DNA of 64,000 nt, taken from Prevotella ihumii. Its GTDB lineage: Bacteria > Bacteroidota > Bacteroidia > Bacteroidales > Bacteroidaceae. A program made the position numbers and the translations under genes. Of the stretch, positions 44,428 through 53,587 are shown in pieces (the first letter of the stretch is position 1; each line of letters opens with the position of its first letter). Where the stretch lies: contig NZ_LT706987.1 in the NCBI RefSeq assembly GCF_900155655.1, positions 2,803,395 to 2,867,394 of the forward strand, read 5' to 3'. Below the pieces are notes generated by a model. That model worked only from the letters and a program-made list of their open reading frames with translations. It ran no database searches and was not told the origin of the DNA.

Positions 44428-44433
44428 TAAGCA

Positions 44434-45213
44434 ATGAAAATTACAATTATAGGTGCTGGAAACTTAGCAACGTGTTTAGGAAAAGCATTGAAAGCGAGTA
44501 GATATGAGGTAGTTCAAGTATTTAGTCGTACAGAGCAGTCGGCTAAAGTTTTAGCGACAATGCTTGAAGCTCAACCTATTACTCATATAGAGTGGGTAAA
44601 CGATGGGGCTGATGTATATATATTTGCTGTAAAAGATAGTGTTTTGCCCATTTTAGTTGAAGAATTGGGTAAAAAATATCCTAAGAAGATATTTCTACAT
44701 ACAGCGGGGTCGATGCCATTGAGTATTTTTCCTGCTGTATTGGCTCATTGTGGGGTGTTCTATCCGTTGCAAACATTTTCTAAAACTGCTGAGGTCGACT
44801 TCCGTGAAATCCCTATCTTCATAGAGGGACGTGACGAAAAGGCAATGCAGGCAATGATGGAAATAGGGCAGAGCATCTCGGACAACGTGCGGACAATAAC
44901 CTCAGCGGATAGAAAATATATACACTTGGCGGCTGTTTGGAGCTGTAACTTTGTGAACCATTGTTACAATAGGGCGGCTAAGGTGTTGGCAGAACGCAAT
45001 CTTCCTTTTGATGTGTTGTATCCGCTCATTGACGAAACTCGTAGGAAAGTGCACCATATACATCCACAAAAGGCACAAACAGGTCCTGCAGTGCGGTATG
45101 ATGAAAACGTTATTGCAATGCAAAAAGAGCTTATGGACACAGACGAAATGGGGCAAGAGTTGTACGAATTGCTTTCAAAGGATATTCATAGGTTTGCAGA
45201 AGACCACCTATAA
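44434..45213 (+). CDS. Rossmann-fold plus DUF2520 oxidoreductase-like protein
   Basis: 259 residues. NAD(P)-binding Rossmann start MKITIIGAGNLATCLGKAL; the C-terminal DUF2520 domain contains WSCNFVNHCYNRAAKVL. Related to 6-phosphogluconate/ketopantoate-type dehydrogenases. In Bacteroidales this gene is typically followed by the kdsC-like and maf genes, as here. Substrate unknown. 33 bases before the next gene; likely the head of a three-gene operon. Confidence 0.85.
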   Translation: MKITIIGAGNLATCLGKALKASRYEVVQVFSRTEQSAKVLATMLEAQPITHIEWVNDGADVYIFAVKDSVLPILVEELGKKYPKKIFLHTAGSMPLSIFPAVLAHCGVFYPLQTFSKTAEVDFREIPIFIEGRDEKAMQAMMEIGQSISDNVRTITSADRKYIHLAAVWSCNFVNHCYNRAAKVLAERNLPFDVLYPLIDETRRKVHHIHPQKAQTGPAVRYDENVIAMQKELMDTDEMGQELYELLSKDIHRFAEDHL

Positions 45214-45246
45214 TATATATAGACATTATAACGAAAAGAAAAAACG

Positions 45247-45765
45247 ATGATAAATTATGATTTAAACAGCATCAAAGCCATTGTCTTTGATGTAGATGGA
45301 GTGCTTTCGTGTTCGACCATAGGAATGGGAAAGGACGGCGACCCTATCCGCACAATCAATATTAAGGACGGATATGCCATACAGTTGGCACAGAAATTAG
45401 GGCTTCACATTGCCATTATGACGGGCGGAAGGAACGAAGAAATTCGCCTAAGATACGAGTATTTGGGCGTGAAAGATGTGTATCTCAATTGTGCTATGAA
45501 GATAAAAACGTGGGAGGAGTATCTTGCAAAGTACAACCTTAAAGAGGACGAAATTATCTATGTGGGTGATGATATTCCTGATTTTCAGATTATGAAGCGT
45601 GCAGGTTGCCCTTGCTGTCCTAAAGATGCGTGTGCGGATATTAAGGCTATTGCGGCTTATGTGAGCGATGTGGACGGAGGACAAGGTGTGGCTCGTGATA
45701 TTATCGAACAGGTGTTGCGAGCGCAAGGCAAGTGGATGCAAGACGGCAAAGCATTTGGGTGGTAA
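45247..45765 (+). CDS. KdsC-like HAD phosphatase (KDO-8-P phosphatase family)
   Basis: 172 residues without a cap domain, the size of KdsC. HAD motif I IVFDVDGVLSC (Asp15, Asp17), motif II IMTGG, motif IV YVGDDIPDFQIM. KdsC-type proteins release KDO from KDO-8-phosphate for lipopolysaccharide. The assignment rests on size and motifs; other C0 HAD enzymes are possible. Second gene of the DUF2520/kdsC/maf set. Confidence 0.82.
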   Translation: MINYDLNSIKAIVFDVDGVLSCSTIGMGKDGDPIRTINIKDGYAIQLAQKLGLHIAIMTGGRNEEIRLRYEYLGVKDVYLNCAMKIKTWEEYLAKYNLKEDEIIYVGDDIPDFQIMKRAGCPCCPKDACADIKAIAAYVSDVDGGQGVARDIIEQVLRAQGKWMQDGKAFGW

Positions 45766-45766
45766 G

Positions 45767-46354
45767 ATGAAAACATATAATATGACAAGTTATAAGATAA
45801 TTTTGGCAAGCAATTCGCCACGTAGAAAGGATCTCTTGGGCGGATTAAACCTTGCTTTCGAAGTACGTGTGTTGCCCGATGTGGCAGAAGATTTCCCCGA
45901 AAGCATTGCCCCAATGGAGGTGGCTGAATATCTTAGCAAACAAAAGGCTAAAGCGTATAAAGGGCTGATAGCCAATGATGAATTGGTGATAACGGCAGAC
46001 ACGGTGGTGATAGTTGATAGTGAGATACTTGGGAAACCACACTCGGAGGAGGAAGCACGCACGATGTTGCAAAAGATAAGTGGTAGGAAACATCAAGTAG
46101 TTACGGGTGTGAGCCTTACAACAACCACCTTTCAACGCAGTTTTTCGGTCTCAACAGATGTTACCTTTAAGCAGTTGAGCGATGAGGAAATAAGTTATTA
46201 CATCAAAAACTATAAGCCTTTCGATAAAGCAGGTGCATACGGCATTCAAGAATGGATAGGGTATGTAGGCGTAACCTCGTTGGAAGGAAGTTATTTTAAT
46301 GTGATGGGACTACCTGTGCAACGCATTTGGGAAGAATTAAAAGCCATCTCTTAA
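45767..46354 (+). CDS. maf: Maf-family nucleotide pyrophosphatase
   Basis: 195 residues from ATG at 45767, one base after the kdsC-like stop (an ATG five codons later, MTSYK, also fits). Signature ILASNSPRRKDLL at the N-terminus, ADTVV with the catalytic Asp, and FDKAGAYGIQEWIG. Removes non-canonical or excess dTTP/UTP-type nucleotides. Last gene of the operon. Confidence 0.92.
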   Translation: MKTYNMTSYKIILASNSPRRKDLLGGLNLAFEVRVLPDVAEDFPESIAPMEVAEYLSKQKAKAYKGLIANDELVITADTVVIVDSEILGKPHSEEEARTMLQKISGRKHQVVTGVSLTTTTFQRSFSVSTDVTFKQLSDEEISYYIKNYKPFDKAGAYGIQEWIGYVGVTSLEGSYFNVMGLPVQRIWEELKAIS

Positions 46355-46622
46355 AAAAGATTATGAAATCATTCAGATAAAATAGATTAGTCAGACTTGT
46401 CCGACCAGTCCGAATACTAAGTAGCTGAAATTGGGTGGATTGCAAGCTGATAGAACGTTTATAGACACGCTAAAGGATTACCCCTATCAACCTTGAAATA
46501 GCTACAACACGCACCTATGCTGCACCTTCGGCAAAGACACCTGCAGCTTACACGGGTGTAGTGACCATCGGATTGAACACAAGCATCGTTCTTTTACCCC
46601 AAAATCCCTTATTTTTTAGTGT

Positions 46623-47111
46623 ATGAAAGAAGAAAAACGAGCCTTATTGCGTGAGAAGTTAGAGAAGAGCACCATTTATCGAAAGATGGAACAAGTGCAA
46701 ACCCTAATGGACGAATACTATATAGATGGTGTGATAGGCCTCATTCCTTACGGCATTGGCGACATCATTTCAGCAGTTTTTTCAATGATTTATGTATGGT
46801 TTGCTTTTGTCAAAATAAAGAGTATTCCCTTAACTTTGGCTGTGCTCAATAATGCTTTGCGTGATGTAGTATTGGGCTTAATACCCTTCTATGTTGGAGA
46901 TGTTATCGACTTTTTTCATCGTGCCAACCGCCAGAATATGCAACTTGTGCGTGGTTTTGTTCAAGGCGACGAGTCTGTAATCCGAGCTGTCAATCGCAAA
47001 GCCATACAGAGTGGTGTGTTTATCGTTGTCTTTTTGTTGTCAATAGTGGCTTTGCTGTGGTCATTGGTGGCATTAACACAGTGGATTTTATCACTTATTG
47101 GCTTTGTATAG
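46623..47111 (+). CDS. DUF4112 membrane protein
   Basis: 162 residues. DUF4112 pattern: YYIDGVIGLIPYGIGDIISAV, then GLIPFYVGDVIDFFHRANRQN, each GD pair following a hydrophobic helix; a third helix lies near the C-terminus. Two to three membrane spans. Function unknown. It ends 9 bases before a small repeat element. Confidence 0.85.
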   Translation: MKEEKRALLREKLEKSTIYRKMEQVQTLMDEYYIDGVIGLIPYGIGDIISAVFSMIYVWFAFVKIKSIPLTLAVLNNALRDVVLGLIPFYVGDVIDFFHRANRQNMQLVRGFVQGDESVIRAVNRKAIQSGVFIVVFLLSIVALLWSLVALTQWILSLIGFV

Positions 47112-47120
47112 ATACATTAT

Positions 47121-47224
47121 TTAACCCCAATCAGTCGTTAGACCAGTCGGACTTGTCAGACAAGTCCGATTGGTCTGACACGTCCGACTGGTCTGACTGG
47201 TCTAATGACCGAGATCTGGTTTAA
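47121..47224. mobile_element. 104-bp TTAACCCC-type element (D1) with GGTCTGAC repeats
   Basis: Left TTAACCCCAATCAGTCGTTAGACCAG, right CTGGTCTAATGACCGAGATCTGGTTTAA. Between them, alternating GTCCGA / TCGGAC words form overlapping hairpins (CGGACTTGTC-AGA-CAAGTCCG). Related words occur at 46388-46412. Sits between the DUF4112 gene and the convergent TonB gene, so it may also terminate transcription. Confidence 0.7.
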
Positions 47225-47294
47225 AGTCTATGTGACAACGAAATAGGGGAGAAGTTCCGCATCTTTATAAAAACACAGTTTATCTTTCTATCGA

Positions 47295-49709
47295 TTAAAA
47301 TTCTACTGTTACCTTACCATTGAATTGACGTCCTGTAAGATAGTTTGGCACTGCATATTGCTGTCCCGAAATATCTGTAATCCAGTAATACGAGTTTACG
47401 TTGCTGATACCCAAAAGATTCAGACAATCAAGCCCCAACCATACATTTCTGAATATAGAACGTTTAGTTCTTTCACTATTATCATATAGTCGGTAATTCA
47501 TTCCGAGGTCTACACGCTTGTAAGCAGGTGCACGGAACGGATTGCGTTCTAATTCTTTATGAGGTGCAGAGAATGGCAAACCATCTGCGTAAGCAAGTTT
47601 TAACGACATCTGCCACTTCGTAGAACCAGGGAAATAGTCGGTAAAGAAGAGGTTGAGCGCAAAGCGTTGGTCGGTAGGTAGAGGCATATTTTTACCATTT
47701 AGTTTCATACGTGCGTTCATTATACTTAGTGTCAACCACGAATCAGCACCAGGAACAAACTCGCCAAAGAGCTTTAAGTCGAGACCCATAGCCTGACCCG
47801 AAGTTTGTTTATCGCCAAAGTATGTAATCTTAACGTTGTCAACCGTATAGGGAACAAGTCGAGACAAAGCCTTATAATACATTTCGGCTGTAAACTTGAA
47901 AGGACGTCCCATCATATTGAAACGATAGGTCATTGATGCCAAAGCGTGTATAGAACGCTGCGACTTGGTATGCTGATTGAGCAGTGCATAGGTTATGCCA
48001 TTCTGTGTAATGGTATCACGTAATTCCTTGTAGAATGGAGCTTGGTAATAAAGACCTGCTGCCACTCTGAACGAGAGATTTCTATTCCAACCAGGTACAA
48101 TATTGAGCGATGCACGAGGCGAGACGATGCTTTCCTTATTGAAACTCCAATGCGCATAGCGCACACCATAGGTGAGTGTATAGAGCGTAGGTATAGAATC
48201 GTGCGACTGGAAACGCCACGTATCTTGCAAATAAGTCTCAAATCGTTTTGCATTCAAATCGTTTTGAGCACGAAGGGCATAAATCATATTGAGGTCTTTG
48301 CCTGTATAAGGAACGTTGTAACCTGCTGAGTCACGATACTCGTATTCAGCCGAATTTTCTTTAATCTTCTCAAACTTGTAGGTCAAACCTCCCTCTATAT
48401 TGTGCTTACCTGCACGATGCTTCGCCATCAGTTTTACGCTTTGCACATTGGCTTTCAAGTAGTCGCGCGAGTGCTGCATATAGGTGCCCACACCAAGATT
48501 TTCCGATGTTTCGGTTTGGGTAAGCCAATACTGACCTTGTATGTCGTAGCGTTGTTGCTCTTTGGTTGAGAAAGCCGATGCGATAAGCGAAATATCGGTA
48601 TTCTTTGTCAGATGGTTGGTAATGCTAAACGTACCAAAGAAAGTGCGAAAAAGGTCTTTTTCCTTACCATCGAAATAGACCTTGAACGACTTCACATTCT
48701 GCATTGTACCAAACTTAGTTTCACGGTCTTCAGGTTCGAAGTCGTAATGATTGTCGGAAATGTTACCAATAAAATCAATCTGCCAACGTTTTGAAGGCTG
48801 CCAAGAAAGGTATGTTTGGTAATCAAGGAATGAAGGTTTGTATTCGCCCTTTGTCTCTAACGAACCCAAGAGATACTTGTTTGTTTTGTAGCGGAGTCCA
48901 TTTGTCCACGTAAATTTCTTAGTAGACAAGCCGAAATATCCACTTGCGCCAAGCATTGACAGCGATATAGAACCCTCGGTACGTGTAGGACGCTTGTAAA
49001 CAATGTCCAATGCCGAGCTCATCTTGTCACCATACTTGGCTTCAAAACCACCTGTTGAGAAGCCCACGTGGTCTACCATATCGGCATTGATAACAGAAAG
49101 TCCCTCTTGTTGTCCGCTGCGAACAAGGAAAGGGCGATAAACCTCTACATTATTAATATACACCGAGTTTTCGTCAAATGTACCTCCACGCACATTATAT
49201 TGTGACGAAAGCTCGTTGTGGGTAGACACACCTGCTTGTGTTTGTATCATTTCTTCCACCGCATTGCCCGATGCCGAAGGCGTGCTCTTTATCTTGTCTA
49301 TCTTCACTTCTTCGGTTGTGCCGTGCTGTGGCGTCTTGCCTTGAACCACTACTTCTTGTAGTTCGTTGTCATCGGCAAGCTGAATTTGCAGTGTTTGCTT
49401 GCCTTGTGGGCGACGCAGAACACGAGTTTTGGTTTTATAACCCACCATTGAGAACCTTACCTTAACCGAGTCGGCACTCTGCAACTGCATAGAGAACTCG
49501 CCTTTAAGGTTGCTCATTGTCATCTTTCCTTGCTCTACAACCATAATAGAAGCCAACTCCACAGGGTTGCCATCTTTATCAGAAACCTTGCCTTGGAGGG
49601 TGAACGACTGCCCGAAAACTGAATTTGCAGTGAGCAAAAACAGTGTTATAATGAATAAATGATATTCCTTTTTGCTTAACATACTGATATAACGCAGTTC
49701 TTTCCGCAT
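47295..49709 (-). CDS. TonB-dependent outer-membrane receptor
   Basis: 804 residues. Signal peptide, then a carboxypeptidase-regulatory-like beta domain (about 35-115: LQGKVSDKDGNPVELASIMV), plug domain (DNELQEVVVQGK, TQAGVSTHNELSSQYNVRGG, FDENSVYINNVEVYRP) and a 22-strand barrel ending in the aromatic ...GKVTVEF. Imports a large nutrient, siderophore or cofactor. No SusD partner follows, so glycan uptake is less likely. Met10 is an alternative start. Confidence 0.92.
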   Translation of the reverse strand: MRKELRYISMLSKKEYHLFIITLFLLTANSVFGQSFTLQGKVSDKDGNPVELASIMVVEQGKMTMSNLKGEFSMQLQSADSVKVRFSMVGYKTKTRVLRRPQGKQTLQIQLADDNELQEVVVQGKTPQHGTTEEVKIDKIKSTPSASGNAVEEMIQTQAGVSTHNELSSQYNVRGGTFDENSVYINNVEVYRPFLVRSGQQEGLSVINADMVDHVGFSTGGFEAKYGDKMSSALDIVYKRPTRTEGSISLSMLGASGYFGLSTKKFTWTNGLRYKTNKYLLGSLETKGEYKPSFLDYQTYLSWQPSKRWQIDFIGNISDNHYDFEPEDRETKFGTMQNVKSFKVYFDGKEKDLFRTFFGTFSITNHLTKNTDISLIASAFSTKEQQRYDIQGQYWLTQTETSENLGVGTYMQHSRDYLKANVQSVKLMAKHRAGKHNIEGGLTYKFEKIKENSAEYEYRDSAGYNVPYTGKDLNMIYALRAQNDLNAKRFETYLQDTWRFQSHDSIPTLYTLTYGVRYAHWSFNKESIVSPRASLNIVPGWNRNLSFRVAAGLYYQAPFYKELRDTITQNGITYALLNQHTKSQRSIHALASMTYRFNMMGRPFKFTAEMYYKALSRLVPYTVDNVKITYFGDKQTSGQAMGLDLKLFGEFVPGADSWLTLSIMNARMKLNGKNMPLPTDQRFALNLFFTDYFPGSTKWQMSLKLAYADGLPFSAPHKELERNPFRAPAYKRVDLGMNYRLYDNSERTKRSIFRNVWLGLDCLNLLGISNVNSYYWITDISGQQYAVPNYLTGRQFNGKVTVEF

Positions 49710-49769
49710 TATTGCTTTATGTTGAGGATAATCTTATGAAGTGGCAAATAATGATTTAGAGGAGAAATG

Positions 49770-50474
49770 CTACACAAGGTCTTGATAAGCTTGAGTCATC
49801 TCGTTCATTAGCAACTCAAAGTTTTCAGAGTTTTGCGATACTTTTCTGAAAATCATTTCCAAATTGTCGCCCTCAAGTTCTACTACCTCGTCACTCATAA
49901 GTGCCATCATTCCATAAATCATCAGTTTGTAAATAGAGGCTTGAAAAAGGCTTTTTATGTCTGTCTTAGCAGCCATCATTCCTGAGCTGTAAGCCAACAT
50001 TTGCACTCTCACCATCGATCTTATCGCCAATGGAACATCTACCTTGTCGAGCATTTCTTCGTCCTCTTTATAGGCTGAAAAGAACTCGTCTATGGGTTGA
50101 AGTTTACCTTGAAGCAAGGAGCTCATCTGTGCTTGATATTCAGCTATTACCTCATCGTATAGCGACTTTGAAGCACAAGCATATCGAAGCAATAGTTTAG
50201 GCGATGTGGTGTTAGAGAAGTGGCGCGCCTTCATGTCTTCTGCCACGGCTTCGGGGTCGGTAAAGTTTAATCGGATAAGGATAGGGAAGAGCGTAGAAAC
50301 AAAACGAGCCGACAACGTTTCGTAGTTGTCGGCTGTTATCTGTTTATAGATTTTGGGTTCAACACTCTTTACTCCCGGGTACAAAGCATCTTTCTGCCCC
50401 GTTATGAAGGCGTGAAAAAATCCTCTTACCATCACTTTTGCTACTTTGTAGCGTGAAATGTGTGTAATTCGCAT
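49770..50474 (-). CDS. Conserved protein of unknown function
   Basis: 234 residues, mostly helical, cytosolic (no signal or membrane span). Notable segments are DALYPGVKSVEPKIYKQITA and a C-terminal helix ELLMNEMTQAYQDLV. I do not recognise the family. It lies between the TonB receptor and an Asn-rich lipoprotein on the same strand, 57 bases after the latter, so it may share its transcript. Confidence 0.7.
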   Translation of the reverse strand: MRITHISRYKVAKVMVRGFFHAFITGQKDALYPGVKSVEPKIYKQITADNYETLSARFVSTLFPILIRLNFTDPEAVAEDMKARHFSNTTSPKLLLRYACASKSLYDEVIAEYQAQMSSLLQGKLQPIDEFFSAYKEDEEMLDKVDVPLAIRSMVRVQMLAYSSGMMAAKTDIKSLFQASIYKLMIYGMMALMSDEVVELEGDNLEMIFRKVSQNSENFELLMNEMTQAYQDLV

Positions 50475-50531
50475 CTGGTCTTTTATCTACCTTATCAATA
50501 TTTTTATAATCTTTTTTTCAATACTTTTTGC

Positions 50532-51635
50532 TTATCTGTGTCCACCAAACGAGCCTGAGTTTTGAGGTGCTGTTGGGCGTTGAGTAGGTGCTGGAGCTGG
50601 GCGAGAGCTACCTGAGCCAAACGAGCTTGGCGCATTGTTGAAGCGCGGCTGCGACTGTGGACGCTGAATGTTTCCAAATCCTCCGTTTCCTCTGTTGTTA
50701 GAACGTTGTGGGCGCATTGTGTTTCCGTTTCTTGGGTCGCCTCCAAATGAGTTGTTTCCGCTTGGGCGTTGTCCGCGTTGGGTATTCATATTAGGAATGG
50801 TTGTATTACCTACGTTTCTTCTTGAGTTTCTATTAAGTACACCAAAGTTGGCATTTGGCTTATTGTTAGGCTTTTGTGGTCGGTTGTTCACATTGCTGTC
50901 AAAGTAAGCACCGCTACCATTTCTGCGCTGATTGCCAAACGATGATTGGTTAGGCTGAGCTCCACCTCTGTTGCCCGTAACTGCACCGCCATTGCGTACA
51001 TTGCCATAGCCATTGTTATAGTTTCCACCACGGTTTATTACTACTGGCTGACCTGTGCGAGCCCCAAAGCGTCCTGCATAGTAGCTGTTTTGCCAACGAT
51101 TGCGCCCTCCCCTGTAGGTGTCGTAGATAGATGGGCGATGACGATAGTAGTAGTTTGGGGTATCGTATCGGTTGTAAATGCTAAACGCATAAGTGTTTTG
51201 ATACCAATATACAGGACGATAGAAATAGTCCATATTTACAAAATAGTTGTACTGGCGTGCATCTAAAACATAGAATATGTCGCTATTTCGTCTGCTCCAA
51301 TAAGGGCCATAAATAGAACTTTCGCCCTGCATACTAAGCAGGTAGTCCAAGTTGATTTCGTAAATAGCGGCATACTGAGCCTCACTTAGTCCTAACTCGT
51401 AAGCCATCTTGTCCGAAAGGAACAAAGCATGTTGACGTGCGCGGTTGTAATCCATACTGCTGTAACCATAGCTTCTACTATAGCTTGTGCCATAGCTATA
51501 TCCATCATCGTAGACGCTTGTAGACGAATAAACAGGGCTTGAATAACCTCCACCCATCTCCATATAGGTTCCACAAGATGTAAGTCCGAATGCTGCCGCA
51601 ACGGCTGCACAAATCATTATAAATTGACTTCTCAT
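50532..51635 (-). CDS. Asn/Gly/Tyr-rich lipoprotein
   Basis: 367 residues. Lipobox ...AAAFGLTSC (Cys about 21). The mature N-terminus is Tyr/Ser-rich (YDDGYSYGTSYSRSYGYSS), then comes a helical segment (DKMAYELGLSEAQYAAIYEI) like DUF-type Spy/CpxP sensors. The C-terminal ~180 residues are very rich in Asn, Gly, Arg and Gln with FGN/FGG motifs, probably disordered. Such tails often bind peptidoglycan or form surface layers. Function unknown. Downstream frames in this region are artefacts of the low complexity. Confidence 0.75.
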   Translation of the reverse strand: MRSQFIMICAAVAAAFGLTSCGTYMEMGGGYSSPVYSSTSVYDDGYSYGTSYSRSYGYSSMDYNRARQHALFLSDKMAYELGLSEAQYAAIYEINLDYLLSMQGESSIYGPYWSRRNSDIFYVLDARQYNYFVNMDYFYRPVYWYQNTYAFSIYNRYDTPNYYYRHRPSIYDTYRGGRNRWQNSYYAGRFGARTGQPVVINRGGNYNNGYGNVRNGGAVTGNRGGAQPNQSSFGNQRRNGSGAYFDSNVNNRPQKPNNKPNANFGVLNRNSRRNVGNTTIPNMNTQRGQRPSGNNSFGGDPRNGNTMRPQRSNNRGNGGFGNIQRPQSQPRFNNAPSSFGSGSSRPAPAPTQRPTAPQNSGSFGGHR

Positions 51636-52087
51636 AGCTGTATTCTTTTAAAATTGTTTTTTACGCTTTTCAAATTTTCTAAGTGCAAATATAATAGTAA
51701 AATCCCAAACCTACAAAGGACAATGCCTAAAACAGAGTGGGGGAAACCCTATAACTGATGGTATAGTGAATAGAGATAGCGTTATAATAAGGTGAGTACA
51801 ATAGGTTTGACGGATAAGTGCGAAGATGGGGGATAAGGAATAATAGAACAATTGAGTGTGTTATATTATCTGTGCTAATCTACTTTTTCAATATATTGAT
51901 TATCAGCAATTTATAGACGAGTTCTAAAACATATATGCTTGCAACAATGGTAGAGCTATCATTTCATTTGTAGCGAGAAAACAAGTACACAAAGCATCTT
52001 GTTATCGAATGAATACCTTGCGTCTTGTTATCGTTCTAACAAACTATTCAATGATTTATATCTAAAAACAACCGTATCAAAATATTG
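51636..52087. other. Intergenic spacer with a decayed R repeat
   Basis: AT-rich. Contains one half-palindrome AAAACATATATGCTTG at about 51926 and two CTTGTTATCG words (51998 and 52026) resembling the third palindrome of repeat R copy 1. A reversed TTCTATT tag lies near 51844. No gene seen. Confidence 0.4.
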
Positions 52088-52300
52088 TTATTCTTGATTG
52101 CCTTCTTTAAATTCTAAGATGTCACCTGGCTGACAGCCTAAGGCTTCACAAATGGCATTGAGCGTGGTAAATCTAATGGCTTTAGCCTTTCCCGTCTTCA
52201 GAATGGAGAGATTGGCCAATGTTATTTCTACTTTTTCAGAAAGTTCGTTGAGCGACATTTTACGCTTTGCCATCATTACGTCTAAGTTTACAATTATCAT
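52088..52300 (-). CDS. XRE/YozG-type HTH regulator paired with DUF2975
   Basis: 70 residues: helix-turn-helix (KMSLNELSEKVEITLANLSILK) followed by the CEALGCQPGDILEF tail typical of YozG-like Cro/CI proteins. 17 bases after the DUF2975 stop. This pair recurs across bacteria, where the membrane partner is thought to modulate the regulator; the signal is unknown. Confidence 0.88.
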   Translation of the reverse strand: MIIVNLDVMMAKRKMSLNELSEKVEITLANLSILKTGKAKAIRFTTLNAICEALGCQPGDILEFKEGNQE

Positions 52301-52317
52301 CTCTTCACCTCCTTCGC

Positions 52318-53031
52318 TTAAACTACCAAATCGTTTTCTTGACGCATACGTACACCAATGGCAAACACCTCGTAAACTATCAAGGCTGAAAGTATTTCTA
52401 ATGGGCCAGAGTCAATTCCTAAGGTTGACAAATATTCCACCTTCAATCCGCTTATCACCAACGTTTGTTGAGCAAAGTAGACCTCAATGCCCGAACCAGT
52501 GACTAAAGCAAGAAAACCTACTGCAGTGAAAATAGCCAACTTACGCAACAAGTTCAAATTGTCAAGCGAGAAAATGTTCTCCTCCTTCCTAAAATTACGC
52601 AACAGCTTCAGATAAATAAAGAGTATATACAAAAACGCATAAGCCCCTATCCCCATACACAAGAAGTGTAAAATGGTAGCCCAAATAGGAAGCTCATAAG
52701 GCACTTTAAAGCTTCCGGCATAAACATTGGTGCTCTTTCCTGTAAGTTGGTTCTGCACAGTGACAGGATAGATGGCATTAAAATCTATAGTTCTGATTTC
52801 GATAGCCAACCCATCTGACACCTTCATATTTTTCATTTCTACCAATTGCTTGTATCGAACACTATCAGCAGCACTATGTGTACGCATCATTGTTGCTCTC
52901 GCTTCCTCCACCTGAGTGGTAAAATTATTTACCGAATGTACGCTTCTTATCATTACGAATACACCGTATGCAATCATTAGCCCAATGAGGAGCAACATTA
53001 TAGAGCAATAAGTGTGCAATCTCTTGTTCAT
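52318..53031 (-). CDS. DUF2975 membrane protein
   Basis: 237 residues from ATG at 53031, the first codon after a TAATTTTG -7 box on the minus strand near 53070. Four hydrophobic helices (IMLLLIGLMIAYGVFVMI at the N-terminus, then three later), with a periplasmic loop between helices 1 and 2 and a DUF2975 core (ENIFSLDNLNLLRKLA). Co-transcribed with the XRE gene. Confidence 0.83.
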   Translation of the reverse strand: MNKRLHTYCSIMLLLIGLMIAYGVFVMIRSVHSVNNFTTQVEEARATMMRTHSAADSVRYKQLVEMKNMKVSDGLAIEIRTIDFNAIYPVTVQNQLTGKSTNVYAGSFKVPYELPIWATILHFLCMGIGAYAFLYILFIYLKLLRNFRKEENIFSLDNLNLLRKLAIFTAVGFLALVTGSGIEVYFAQQTLVISGLKVEYLSTLGIDSGPLEILSALIVYEVFAIGVRMRQENDLVV

Positions 53032-53228
53032 AAACTGTAGTTCTTCTTTATTGTTTTTATATTGCAAAATTAGAGATTATATTTTATAGAAACAAACACA
53101 TTCGTTAGATATTTATTGCTTTTCAATAATTTAATATTGAATTTAGGAAAATTTTTAGTTCCACCTCTGTTTTGACCTTATTATATGTATAAGAACCTAT
53201 TATTCTATTGCACAACCCCTCACCACAT

Positions 53229-53404
53229 TGTTCTATTTGTCCGCTTCTCATCTTTCCCAAATAATACATCAATCTTTGGTTTGCAAAACATATATGTTTG
53301 GCAATGCCAAAGTTCAACTTTGACAAGGTAAAACATATATGTATTGGAGCGTAAAACATATATGTTTCAGAACCAATATATAATCGCTTTATAATCAAAT
53401 ACTT
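53229..53404 (+). repeat. Phased-palindrome repeat R, copy 5
   Basis: TTGTTCTATTTG tag, then AAAACATATATGTTTG, CCAAAGTTCAACTTTG (perfect palindrome core), AAAACATATATGTATT and AAAACATATATGTTTC with spacers GCAATG, ACAAGGT and GGAGCGT, then a TTTATAATCAAATACTTA tail. Between two divergent genes. Confidence 0.85.
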
Positions 53405-53538
53405 ACACACGCTATTTTTAAGCGTTCGTTGCTTTTCCCAATTGGTCTATTCTTAACCTTCGCTTCATATCACGCTTTCTCATTCCAATCCACCTGTTTA
53501 TTTTTATGAAAAAACATTCATAATTCCTATTTTTTTTG

Positions 53539-53546
53539 TATGTTTG
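53539..53546 (+). promoter_or_regulatory. -7 element of the YwqK-like gene
   Basis: TATGTTTG fits TAnnTTTG; 41 bases before the ATG. Confidence 0.45.
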
Positions 53547-53587
53547 CACCATAAAAATAAGATAGCTCATATATTTTAGTAAAACGA

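Noticed and set aside
44237..44433. tRNA or riboswitch in the gap before the DUF2520 gene
   Set aside because: No cloverleaf or T-loop word and no recognisable aptamer; only AT-rich sequence.
46388..46412. Another TTAACCCC element near the GTCCGA words
   Set aside because: Only the interior words are present; no TTAA-type ends could be found, so it is not called as an element.
50504..50746. Frame opposite or offset to the Asn-rich lipoprotein (Gln/Thr-rich 80 aa)
   Set aside because: It is a product of the low-complexity codons of the real gene in another frame.
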